Of a stretch of 12,834 nucleotides of DNA, positions 6,602 through 12,834 are shown one piece after another. The stretch is from NCBI GenBank assembly GCA_910585735.1, contig CAJUEU010000048.1, positions 1-12,834 on the forward strand, read 5' to 3'. Under the pieces are notes generated by a model. The model did not search any database, was not told the DNA's origin, and was given only the letters and a program-made list of their open reading frames with translations. How positions within the stretch are numbered: position 1 is the first letter of the stretch; every line of letters starts with the position of its first letter. The translations under genes and the position numbers were made by a program. The DNA comes from an uncultured Oscillospiraceae bacterium. Its GTDB lineage: Bacteria > Bacillota > Clostridia > Oscillospirales > Oscillospiraceae.

Positions 6602-7600
6602 TTAATGGGCAGCTTGACCGCTTCCTTCCAGGGATCTCCGCAGCAATGCTTGATATTCCTCCACCGCCCACCGGGGGTGGGTGAGCTCCACCCCGGCGCC
6701 CAGTCCGAACAGCCAGCCGTAGAACTGGGGGGAGACCACCGCGTCTACCGTCAGGACAAAATGGTCCTCCCCGTCGGGGATAAGCATAACGTCCATACCG
6801 AAGCGGTCCAGCATCACGTTCACCATGCGGTTCTCGCACCGAAGGCGCGGCTTGGCCTCGATGCCCGAGAACATGTGGAAATGCTTCTGCCCGTATTCGG
6901 CCAGGTCAAAGCTCTTGCAGCGCTCGTCCCCTTCCCGGGGGAATGAAACACAGCTCAGCCCCTCCATCTTGTCCACCCGGTAGTGGCGCAGTTCTTTTTC
7001 CTGGTGATCCCAGCCCACCAGGTAGTAATTTTCGTCGCTCCAGATCAGTCCGTAAGGAGAAACTGTATATCTTTTGCCCTCCCGGCGGAATACCTGTTCC
7101 TTGCGGACATTATAATCAAAATAGCGGAAGGTCACCGCCCGATTTGAGCCAATGGCGGTGTGGAGCTTGTCGATGGCGTAGTACACCGTCTCATTCCCCG
7201 TCTTGACCCGCCGGTCCACATAGACCTGCCGGCGAAGCTGCCGGGCCTGGTGCTCACTGGCCAGGCCCTCCAACTTTCGGATGAGGACGTCGCTTTTTCG
7301 CTTGGAGATAAAACGGCAGGACTGAACGGCGTCCACCAGCAGCTTGAGCTCAGGAAGCTGGAAGTCCCGTTCTCCCACGAACCAGCCTCCCTCCTTCCCC
7401 TTGCGGCACTGCACATCCATGCCGAATTCCCGAAGGGCCTCCATGTCGGCGTAAATACTCTTCCGCTCGGCGGAGACTCCCTGCCGCTCCAGTTCCTCCA
7501 GCAGCCGGGCGGTGGGGATGGGATGGTCCTCGTCCCCTTTTTCCAGCAGCAGCTGATAGAGCAAGAGCATCTTGGTTTTCTGGTTGCTTTTTCTCGCCAT
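6602..7600 (-). CDS. WYL-domain transcriptional regulator
   Basis: A 332-residue one-component regulator. An N-terminal winged helix (about residues 1-65, MARKSNQKTKMLLLYQLLLE, then AERKSIYADMEALREFG) is followed by a linker and a WYL domain (about 135-215) containing TVSPYGLIWSDENYYLVGWD, with the W/N-Y-Y-L-V motif at 191-195. A C-terminal WCX-like extension reaches the end. WYL domains sense nucleotides or other small ligands, and members control DNA damage, defence or metabolic genes. The start at 7600 is set by AAAGGAGG at 7607-7614. The open frame extends 25 residues further upstream, but that part would lie across the ribosome site and promoter. It is divergent from the lysine-riboswitch operon and might regulate it. 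Confidence 0.9.
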   Translation of the reverse strand: MARKSNQKTKMLLLYQLLLEKGDEDHPIPTARLLEELERQGVSAERKSIYADMEALREFGMDVQCRKGKEGGWFVGERDFQLPELKLLVDAVQSCRFISKRKSDVLIRKLEGLASEHQARQLRRQVYVDRRVKTGNETVYYAIDKLHTAIGSNRAVTFRYFDYNVRKEQVFRREGKRYTVSPYGLIWSDENYYLVGWDHQEKELRHYRVDKMEGLSCVSFPREGDERCKSFDLAEYGQKHFHMFSGIEAKPRLRCENRMVNVMLDRFGMDVMLIPDGEDHFVLTVDAVVSPQFYGWLFGLGAGVELTHPRWAVEEYQALLRRSLEGSGQAAH

Positions 7601-7663
7601 AAAGCATCCTCCTTTCCTTGTACGGCAAGTCCATTTTACCCGCACCTCTGTCCTATAAATGGG

Positions 7664-7692
7664 AGTATACCACATTCCGCCCTCTTTGACAA
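7664..7692 (-). promoter_or_regulatory. Predicted sigma-A promoter for the WYL regulator
   Basis: Minus strand TTGTCA (7687-7692), a 17-bp spacer, then TATACT (7664-7669) with TGG in front (extended -10). Transcription would start near 7657, about 55 nt before the chosen ATG, which supports the 332-residue start. Confidence 0.8.
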
Positions 7693-7771
7693 CCGTTCCC
7701 GGAATTTACAAAGCAGAAAAAGAGCGGAAATAAAACCTCTCTCCTCCTCATTTTTGTGAGAATTACCATTT

Positions 7772-7794
7772 CGTTTGGGAGCGTTTGGTCAAAC
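7772..7794. promoter_or_regulatory. Possible operator: direct CGTTTGG repeats and GTTTG-GT-CAAAC palindrome
   Basis: CGTTTGG occurs at 7772-7778 and again at 7782-7788, exactly one helical turn apart. The second copy is part of the palindrome GTTTGGTCAAAC (7783-7794), which abuts the -35 of the epimerase operon promoter. The position would suit a regulator of this operon or autoregulation by the divergent WYL gene. This is inference from arrangement only. Confidence 0.35.
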
Positions 7795-7823
7795 TTGACA
7801 GGAAGGCCAGGTTGTGATATTAT
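7795..7823 (+). promoter_or_regulatory. Strong sigma-A promoter for the lysine-riboswitch operon
   Basis: Consensus TTGACA (7795-7800), a 17-bp spacer, then TATTAT (7818-7823) with TGA in front, giving an extended -10. Transcription would start near 7830, just ahead of the riboswitch P1 stem. It is the best promoter in the window. Confidence 0.9.
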
Positions 7824-7836
7824 AAGTAAAATTAAA

Positions 7837-8006
7837 CCAGATAGAGGTGCGGTTCTCAAAAGTACCATCCGGCAGGGGCAGGCAGCCGCCGATGGAAAAG
7901 GGAGCGCCGCCGAGAGGGAGAGTACGGTGCCTGCCGGAGGCTCCTTCGGGACGTCAGGGAATACCTGCCGGACTGTCACAGGCTTTCCTGTGGAGTGCTA
8001 TCCTGG
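7837..8006 (+). promoter_or_regulatory. Lysine riboswitch aptamer (L box)
   Basis: The leader contains the conserved landmarks of the lysine riboswitch in order. The 5' strand of P1 runs into AGATAGAGGTGC (7839-7850). AAAAGGGAGCGCCGCCGAG (7896-7914) is the conserved core after P3, and CTGTCACAGG...CCTGTGGAGTGCTATC (7973-8001) includes P5 (CACAGG/CCTGTG, loop CTTT). P1 pairs CCAGATAG (7837-7844) with CTATCCTGG (7998-8006), leaving one bulged base. GGTGC (7846-7850) pairs with GCGCC near 7904, and CCATC/GATGG closes P3. The class binds L-lysine in the five-way junction. It governs the epimerase/peptide-transport operon beginning at 8103. Confidence 0.95.
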
Positions 8007-8040
8007 CCGTTGAAGCCTTTGCTTCAAGCTCGCCGGCGGG
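8002..8040 (+). promoter_or_regulatory. Predicted antiterminator of the lysine riboswitch
   Basis: CCTGGCCG (8002-8009) can pair with CGGCGGG (8034-8040), with one bulge and one G-U pair, enclosing the hairpin TTGAAGC-CTTT-GCTTCAA (8010-8027). The left strand shares bases with the 3' side of aptamer P1, and the right strand shares bases with the terminator stem. Lysine-bound P1 and the antiterminator therefore exclude each other. Confidence 0.72.
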
Positions 8041-8072
8041 TGCTTTTCAGGGAGAAAAGTATCCGCGTTTTT
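8036..8072 (+). terminator. Lysine-riboswitch intrinsic terminator
   Basis: GCGGGTGCTTTTC (8036-8048), loop AGGGA, GAAAAGTATCCGC (8054-8066): a continuous 13-bp stem with two G-U pairs, followed by GTTTTTG and then TATTTTG. It lies between the aptamer and the epimerase start and is the OFF structure expected when lysine is abundant. Confidence 0.9.
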
Positions 8073-8102
8073 GTATTTTGACCGGGAAGGGGGATCGAGA
8101 CT

Positions 8103-9194
8103 ATGAAGATCATGGACATTCAAATCGGAAGGCTCTCCCTTCCCCTGGCCCACCCCTTCAAAACCGCCCTGCGCACCGTGGAACGTATTGAGGACATCGC
8201 GGTGAAGGTGGTGGGAGAGGACGGCCTTGTGGGCTACGGCGAGGCGCCCCCCACCGCCGTCATCACAGGGGATACCACCGGCTCCATCCTCTGCGCCATC
8301 GAGGACTACATCAAGCCCGCCCTGGTGGGCATGGACCTCAACGACCTTCCTAACCTGATGGGACGGCTCAATTCCTGCTTAGTCCACAACACCTCTCCCA
8401 AGGCCGCCGTGGATATGGCCCTCTACGACCTGTGGGCCAAGAGCCAGGGAAAACCTCTTTATCAGCTTTTGGGCAACGCCCGCTCCTCCTTTGAGACCGA
8501 CCTGACCATCTCGGTGAACAGCGTGGACGAGATGGTGAAGGACGCCCTGGAGGCCACCCGGCGCGGCTTCACCACCCTGAAGATCAAGGTGGGCAAGGAG
8601 GGCATGGCCGATATCGACCGGATCACCGCCATCCGTAAGGCGGTGGGCAATGACGTCAAGCTCCGGGTGGACGCCAACCAGGGCTGGACGGCGGCCCAGT
8701 CGGTGGCCATCATCAAAACCATGGAGGCCCGTGGACTGAACGTGGAGCTGGTGGAGCAGCCTGTGCCCGCCGACGATGTGGCCGGGCTCAAGTATGTCAC
8801 CGGGCAGGTGGAGACCCCCATCCTGGCCGACGAGGCGGTCTTTTCCCCCACCGATGCCGCCAACCTCATTGCCCTCCGGGCCTGCGACCTCATCAACATC
8901 AAGCTCATGAAGACCGGGGGCATCTGGAACGCCCTGAAGATCTGTGAGCTGGCCAGGCAGCACCACATGGACTGCATGATCGGCTGCATGCTGGAAAGTC
9001 AGGTTGCGGTGGCCGCCGCGGCCCATCTCTGCGGCGGGCAGTCGGTCATCACCATGGCCGACCTGGACGGCCCTTCCCTCTGCGCCTCCGAGCCCTTCCC
9101 CGGCGGTCCCGTTTTTGACGGCCCCACCATCCGGCTCTGCGGCTCCCCGGGCATCGGATTGGAGCTTCCCGACCAGATCTTTGCTCCCCGGTGA
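8103..9194 (+). CDS. ykfB: Dipeptide epimerase, L-Ala-D/L-Glu type (enolase superfamily)
   Basis: A 363-residue enzyme of the mandelate racemase/muconate-lactonising branch. Catalytic lysines are in TLKIKVG (K160, K162) and INIKLMKTGG (K267). Mg2+ ligands are D190 (RVDANQGW), E218 (ELVEQP) and D243 (LADEAV). The DLDGP motif (D320, D322) is the dipeptide-specific element that binds the substrate ammonium. Spacing is within one residue of B. subtilis YkfB. R24 occupies the place which, as I recall, contacts the glutamate side chain in Ala-Glu epimerases, favouring L-Ala-D-Glu, a peptidoglycan fragment, as substrate. The start has GAAGGGGG at 8086-8093. It is the first gene of the lysine-riboswitch operon, followed by peptide-transport genes. 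Substrate specificity is inferred. Confidence 0.9.
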   Translation: MKIMDIQIGRLSLPLAHPFKTALRTVERIEDIAVKVVGEDGLVGYGEAPPTAVITGDTTGSILCAIEDYIKPALVGMDLNDLPNLMGRLNSCLVHNTSPKAAVDMALYDLWAKSQGKPLYQLLGNARSSFETDLTISVNSVDEMVKDALEATRRGFTTLKIKVGKEGMADIDRITAIRKAVGNDVKLRVDANQGWTAAQSVAIIKTMEARGLNVELVEQPVPADDVAGLKYVTGQVETPILADEAVFSPTDAANLIALRACDLINIKLMKTGGIWNALKICELARQHHMDCMIGCMLESQVAVAAAAHLCGGQSVITMADLDGPSLCASEPFPGGPVFDGPTIRLCGSPGIGLELPDQIFAPR

Positions 9195-9203
9195 ACCCCT
9201 TAT

Positions 9204-9235
9204 GTACAATGGGGCAACACCCCTTTCCCTTGTAC
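9204..9235 (+). other. Intercistronic hairpin between epimerase and binding protein
   Basis: GTACAA (9204-9209) pairs with TTGTAC (9230-9235), with GGGG/CCCC (9211-9214/9220-9223) nested inside around a CAACA loop and an asymmetric internal loop. No U tract follows, so it is not a normal terminator. Such structures often protect the 5' end of the abundant binding-protein transcript. Function here is inferred. Confidence 0.4.
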
Positions 9236-9279
9236 CAAGAAGCACAAACCGCATTCATCCAAGAAAGGAAGGTATTACC

Positions 9280-11256
9280 ATGAAAAGACGGAACCGACTG
9301 GCCGCGCTCACTCTGACCCTTGTGATGGGGCTCTCCCTTGTTGCCTGCACGCCCAAGCAGCCCATTGAGAGCAAGGACCCCGACCCCTCGGTCACTCCCA
9401 CAGCCGAGAAGGTGGTCTACCGCTCCCTCTACTCTTCTGAGGTGGACACCCTCAATTACCTGACCACCAGCACCTCCAAGAACACCGCCATCACCTATAA
9501 CGTGGTGGACTGCCTGGTGGAGTACGACTCCTACGGCAACGTGGAGCCCGCCCTTGCCCTCTCCTGGGAGCCCAATGAGGACGCCACCGTCTGGACCTTC
9601 CAGCTCCGCCAGGGGGTCAAGTGGGTGGACAAGGACGGCCAGGAGGTGGCTGAAGTCACCGCGCAGGACTGGGTCACCTCGGCCCATTACGTCTGCGACG
9701 CCAAAAACAGCTCCTCCAATTTCAGCACCTACAACGGCATCGTTGCCGGCGCCAAGGAGTATTACAACTACACCGCCTATCTGCTGGACCTGGAAAAGGC
9801 CGTGGACGGCACCGACGAGAACGGCAACCCCTGCAAGCTGATCACCCGGCAAAAGGACGGCAAAGACGTTCAGGAGGTCCTGGAGCCTGTAGCCGAGGCC
9901 AAGGCCGAGGACATCGGTGTGAAGGCCGTTGACCAGTACACCCTGGAGATCACCCTCACCGGCTCCCGGGCCTACTTCATCTCCATGGTCTCCTTCGGCT
10001 CTTATATGCCCACCTACGCCCCCTTCCTGGAGCAGTGCGGCGATAAGTTCGGCACCGACAACGCTACCCTTCTCTATTGCGGGCCTTACATTCTCTCCAC
10101 CTTCCAGCACATGCAGGAGCGGGTGCTCACCAAGAACCCCACCTACTGGGAGCCTGAGCAGGTCTTTATTGACGAGATCCGCCAGACCTACAACGCCGAG
10201 GCCAATTCCATCGCCTCCTCCATGTTCCTCAACGGAGACATTGACCAGGCCGACGTCCCCGCCGACCTGCTCTCCGCCATGATGGCCGATTCCGCCACCG
10301 CCGATCAGATCCACCCCGCCCGGCCCAACACATCCTACTCCTACTGGTATCTCTTCAACTTCAAGGCTAATTTCGATGCCGAGTATGAGCCCGAAAACTG
10401 GACCCTTGCGGTGAACAATGAGAACTTCCGGCTCTCCATGGTCCACGCTCTCAACCGGGTGCCCGCCCTCTCCACCGGCGACCCGGTGAACCCCACGGGC
10501 AACATCAACAACACGGTCACCCCCGTGTCCTTCTCGTCCTACAACGGCAAGGACTACACCGAGTACGGCGGCCTGTCCGCCTACGTCAACGGCGACAATT
10601 ATAACGAGGCCAAGGCACTGGAATATAAGGAAAAGGCCGTGGCCGAGCTCACCGCCGCCGGGGCTACCTTCCCCATCAAGGTCTACATGCCCTACAATGT
10701 TTCCATGGACAGCTGGGGCAACGAGTGCCAGGTGGTGAAGCAGCAGATGGAAAGCCTCCTTGGCACCGACTACATCAACATCATGATCTATCAGGCCGGC
10801 AAGGACTCTTTCCTCTCCAACGTCCGCAAGGCGGGCAACTATGCCTTTATGAAGTGTAATTGGGGCGCCGACTATGCCGACCCCGAGACCTGGACCGATC
10901 CCTTTACCCTGGGCAGCTCCTACAGCTTTATCTTTGAGAGCACCGACCCCACCACCCAGGCCCTCTACAGCGAGTATCTCGCCCTGGTGGACGCCGCCAA
11001 GGCCATCACCACCGACATGGATGCCCGGTACGAGGCCTTTGCCAAAGCCGAGACCTTCCTGCTGGACCACGGCTTTGCCATCCCCTTCTCCACCAACGCT
11101 TCTGGCTATTACATGAGCCGGCTCAACACCTTTGAGGGCCAGTACGCTCCCTTCGGCGGCGCCTCCCAGCGCTACAAGGACCAACACCTGCTGGACAAGA
11201 GCATGAGCGTGGAGGAATTCAACGCCGCGTACATCCAGTGGCAGAACGGCCGCTGA
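9280..11256 (+). CDS. oppA: Peptide ABC transporter substrate-binding lipoprotein (SBP family 5)
   Basis: A 658-residue extracellular lipoprotein. A short basic start and hydrophobic stretch end in the lipobox LVAC with C23 the lipidated residue, followed by an acidic, proline-rich linker. The mature part follows the OppA/DppA pattern: YNVVDCLVEYDSYGNVEPALA, then LSWEPNEDATVWTFQLRQGVKW, then the conserved GPYIL...NPTYW region near residues 270-290, and a long C-terminal lobe. It is about 100 residues longer than a typical DppA, with an insertion around residues 165-205 (KEYYNYTAYLLDLEKAVDGT onward). ATG 9280 is chosen because it gives the signal peptide and follows AAGGAAGG (9265-9272); the frame stays open upstream inside the epimerase gene without meaning. 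It would capture peptides for the two permeases downstream. Confidence 0.92.
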   Translation: MKRRNRLAALTLTLVMGLSLVACTPKQPIESKDPDPSVTPTAEKVVYRSLYSSEVDTLNYLTTSTSKNTAITYNVVDCLVEYDSYGNVEPALALSWEPNEDATVWTFQLRQGVKWVDKDGQEVAEVTAQDWVTSAHYVCDAKNSSSNFSTYNGIVAGAKEYYNYTAYLLDLEKAVDGTDENGNPCKLITRQKDGKDVQEVLEPVAEAKAEDIGVKAVDQYTLEITLTGSRAYFISMVSFGSYMPTYAPFLEQCGDKFGTDNATLLYCGPYILSTFQHMQERVLTKNPTYWEPEQVFIDEIRQTYNAEANSIASSMFLNGDIDQADVPADLLSAMMADSATADQIHPARPNTSYSYWYLFNFKANFDAEYEPENWTLAVNNENFRLSMVHALNRVPALSTGDPVNPTGNINNTVTPVSFSSYNGKDYTEYGGLSAYVNGDNYNEAKALEYKEKAVAELTAAGATFPIKVYMPYNVSMDSWGNECQVVKQQMESLLGTDYINIMIYQAGKDSFLSNVRKAGNYAFMKCNWGADYADPETWTDPFTLGSSYSFIFESTDPTTQALYSEYLALVDAAKAITTDMDARYEAFAKAETFLLDHGFAIPFSTNASGYYMSRLNTFEGQYAPFGGASQRYKDQHLLDKSMSVEEFNAAYIQWQNGR

Positions 11257-11277
11257 CCTCTGTTTGATGCAGGAATG

Positions 11278-11322
11278 GGCCTAACGGGAGGGAGCTCCTT
11301 CAAGGGGACTCCCTCCCCGGCC
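11278..11322 (+). other. Strong hairpin between binding protein and permease genes
   Basis: GGGAGGGAG (11286-11294) pairs perfectly with CTCCCTCCC (11309-11317), with GGCC/GGCC (11278-11281/11319-11322) outside and a short TCC/GGGA extension inside. TATTTGAAATT follows, which is not a U tract. The likely role is to stabilise the binding-protein mRNA 3' end and to limit read-through into the permeases, as in many ABC importer operons. Confidence 0.55.
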
Positions 11323-11353
11323 TATTTGAAATTCTCAGGAAAGGAGTGAAACC

Positions 11354-12328
11354 ATGGCAAAATATATCCTGAAGCGGGTCCTCCGGGCCTTCGTGACCCT
11401 TTTCATCATTCTCTCTATCCTGTTCTCCCTGCTACGGCTCATGCCCATCGAGGGGTATTTTGAGAACTTTGAAAAGGTCTCCGAAGTGGAGATCCAGGTG
11501 AAGCTCCAGTCCCTGGGCCTCACAGATCCCCTTCCCCAGCAGCTCTCCCACTTTTACGGACAGCTCCTCCACGGCGACCTGGGCACCTCCAGTAAGTTCC
11601 GCCAGGGGGTCTCCATCAACACCATCCTCGCCGAGAAAATGCCGGTTTCCCTCCGTCTGGGGCTCATGTCCTTCTGTATCTCCCTCACCGCCGGACTTTT
11701 CCTGGGGATCCTTATGGCCCGGTCCACCCGCACCCGGTTTAAAATCGGCGACAAGTTGGGCACCGTGTTTATTGTGGTGATCCAGGCGGTGCCCGCGGCG
11801 GTCTACCACATTGTGCTCCAGTTTGTAGGCTCTCAGGGTGTCATCCGTATCGGCGGCTGGGCCCTGCAGCTGCCCATGCTTTTCAAGGCGGAAAATCCTC
11901 TGAGCTACATCCTGCCTGTGCTCTCCCTCTCCATCGGCTCCACCGCCTACTATGCCATGTGGCTGCGGCGGTACATGGTGGACGAGGCCAACAAGGACTA
12001 TGTGAAGCTGGCCCGGGCCAAGGGGGTGCCGGGGGGGCAGATCTCCCGCAGGCATGTGTTCCGCAACGCCATGATCCCTCTGGTACAATACATTCCCGGC
12101 TCCATCCTGTCCACCCTTATGGGCTCCCTTTATGTGGAGAGTCTCTACTCGGTGCCCGGCATGGGCGGACTACTGGTGAACGCCATTCAGATCCATGACA
12201 ACACCCTGGTCCAGGCCCTGGTGGTCATTTACGCCGTGCTCTCCATTGCGGGGCTTCTCCTGGGCGACCTGCTCATGGCCCTGGTGGACCCCCGGATCAG
12301 CCTCACCGGAAAGGAGGATGCCCGCTGA
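11354..12328 (+). CDS. oppB: Peptide ABC transporter permease, OppB/DppB type
   Basis: A 324-residue inner-membrane subunit. TM1 (about 9-29) follows MAKYILKRVLR. An extracytoplasmic segment contains LGLTDPLPQQLSHFYGQLLHGDLGTS, the hallmark of OppB/DppB. At least five further membrane segments lie near 98-122, 136-158, 185-204, 245-265 and 285-310. The EAA loop that docks the ATPase is DYVKLARAKGVPGGQ (215-229), followed by FRNAMIPL. It forms the pore with the next gene. The start has AAGGAGTG at 11340-11347. Its TGA overlaps the next ATG by one base, indicating translational coupling. Opp, Dpp and App cannot be distinguished. Confidence 0.93.
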   Translation: MAKYILKRVLRAFVTLFIILSILFSLLRLMPIEGYFENFEKVSEVEIQVKLQSLGLTDPLPQQLSHFYGQLLHGDLGTSSKFRQGVSINTILAEKMPVSLRLGLMSFCISLTAGLFLGILMARSTRTRFKIGDKLGTVFIVVIQAVPAAVYHIVLQFVGSQGVIRIGGWALQLPMLFKAENPLSYILPVLSLSIGSTAYYAMWLRRYMVDEANKDYVKLARAKGVPGGQISRRHVFRNAMIPLVQYIPGSILSTLMGSLYVESLYSVPGMGGLLVNAIQIHDNTLVQALVVIYAVLSIAGLLLGDLLMALVDPRISLTGKEDAR

Positions 12329-12834
12329 TGAAGCCTTTTCGCCGTCAAGCCTCCGACTCTCTGGGAGATAAGCTCAACCAGCAGCTGAAAAAGGACCTGG
12401 ACCTGCAAAAGCGCCGTCAGGCCATGAGCGAGGAGGAGCTTTTCTCCTTCGCCCGGTTTGACGCCGCCCAGGCCGAGCGTACCGGCGCCCCGGACTATTC
12501 CTACTGGCGTTCCACCCTCCAGGCCTTTTTTCACAACAAGACCGCGGTATTTTTTCTCTGCCTCATGGCCCTTACCCTGCTGTTTACCTTCATCCAGCCC
12601 TACCTCCCCGGCCAAAAAGACCCCCTTTTTATCCATACCAACGAGTGGGGCCTGCCGCTCAACAACATTCCCCCCGGAGAAGAATTCTGGTTCGGCACCA
12701 ACTCCATCGGCCAGGACCTGTGGGCCCGGCTGTGGTCGGGTACCCGCACCTCCCTCCTCATCGGCATCGCCGTTACCCTGGTGGAGGCGGTGGTGGGCAT
12801 TACGGTGGGGGTTCTTTGGGGCTATGTCCGCAAG
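12328..12834 (+). CDS. oppC: Peptide ABC transporter permease, OppC/DppC type (N-terminal 169 residues)
   Basis: The partner permease, open to the window end. A long hydrophilic cytoplasmic N-terminus of about 70 residues (MKPFRRQASDSLGDKLNQQL onward) precedes TM1 (VFFLCLMALTLLFTFIQPYL). The OppC hallmark FGTNSIGQDLWARLWSGTRT then leads into TM2, SLLIGIAVTLVEAVVGITVG. The N-terminal extension is longer than in minimal DppC proteins, closer to OppC. The start overlaps the OppB stop (TGATG) and has AAGGAGG at 12311-12317 within the upstream gene. About 140 residues including the EAA loop are missing. OppD/OppF ATPase genes are expected downstream. Confidence 0.92.
   Translation, partial: MKPFRRQASDSLGDKLNQQLKKDLDLQKRRQAMSEEELFSFARFDAAQAERTGAPDYSYWRSTLQAFFHNKTAVFFLCLMALTLLFTFIQPYLPGQKDPLFIHTNEWGLPLNNIPPGEEFWFGTNSIGQDLWARLWSGTRTSLLIGIAVTLVEAVVGITVGVLWGYVRK

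Noticed and set aside
7756..8191. Overlapping short plus-strand open frames (7756-8013 and 7847-8191)
   Set aside because: Both lie over the riboswitch promoter, aptamer and terminator; the conserved features there are RNA structure, not protein.
9004..9279. N-terminal extension of the binding protein inside the epimerase gene
   Set aside because: It would bury the signal peptide and lipobox; ATG 9280 has a proper ribosome site.
9049..11187. 712-codon minus-strand open frame opposite the binding protein
   Set aside because: Glycine/valine/histidine-rich with no recognisable domains; exactly complements the SBP coding frame, so it is a codon-bias shadow.

Overview
The window comes from a GC-rich, low-GC-lineage (Firmicutes) anaerobe, most likely a gut Oscillospiraceae such as the Flavonifractor/Pseudoflavonifractor/Lawsonibacter group. 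This is inferred from strong Shine-Dalgarno sites (AAGGAGG), RNase J, DUF1653 and YciI small proteins, an L-box riboswitch and Clostridia-style XRE-TPR and WYL regulators. No species assignment is possible from sequence reading alone. No mobile element, CRISPR array, tRNA or rRNA was seen.

Left part, minus strand (1-3674). A 3'-truncated RNase J gene has a roughly 240-nt leader holding a palindrome-rich, repeat-like block. Upstream of it is a 772-residue nucleotidyltransferase / left-handed beta-helix / phosphomannomutase-like fusion, whose mutase half has lost its recognisable catalytic loops.

Middle, plus strand (3849-6556). A good promoter drives three small genes: DUF1653, YciI-like and ArsC/Spx-like. 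A second unit follows, made of an XRE-family regulator with a TPR-like tail and a GNAT acetyltransferase, and it ends in a strong intrinsic terminator. The regulator has an in-frame amber codon 22 codons before what looks like its ancestral end.

Right part (6602-12834). A minus-strand WYL-domain regulator faces a plus-strand operon. The operon has a near-consensus promoter, then a lysine riboswitch (L box) with a complete antiterminator/terminator platform. It encodes an Ala-Glu type dipeptide epimerase, a large peptide-binding lipoprotein and two Opp/Dpp permeases, the second cut off by the window end; the ATPases presumably lie beyond.

The most interesting system is this last operon. Lysine-sensing transcription attenuation is placed over an uptake and epimerisation pathway that looks suited to peptidoglycan-derived peptides. 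A plausible logic is that lysine shortage switches on scavenging of muropeptides, whose diaminopimelate or lysine can restore the lysine pool. The riboswitch and gene families are directly readable; the physiological role is inference.
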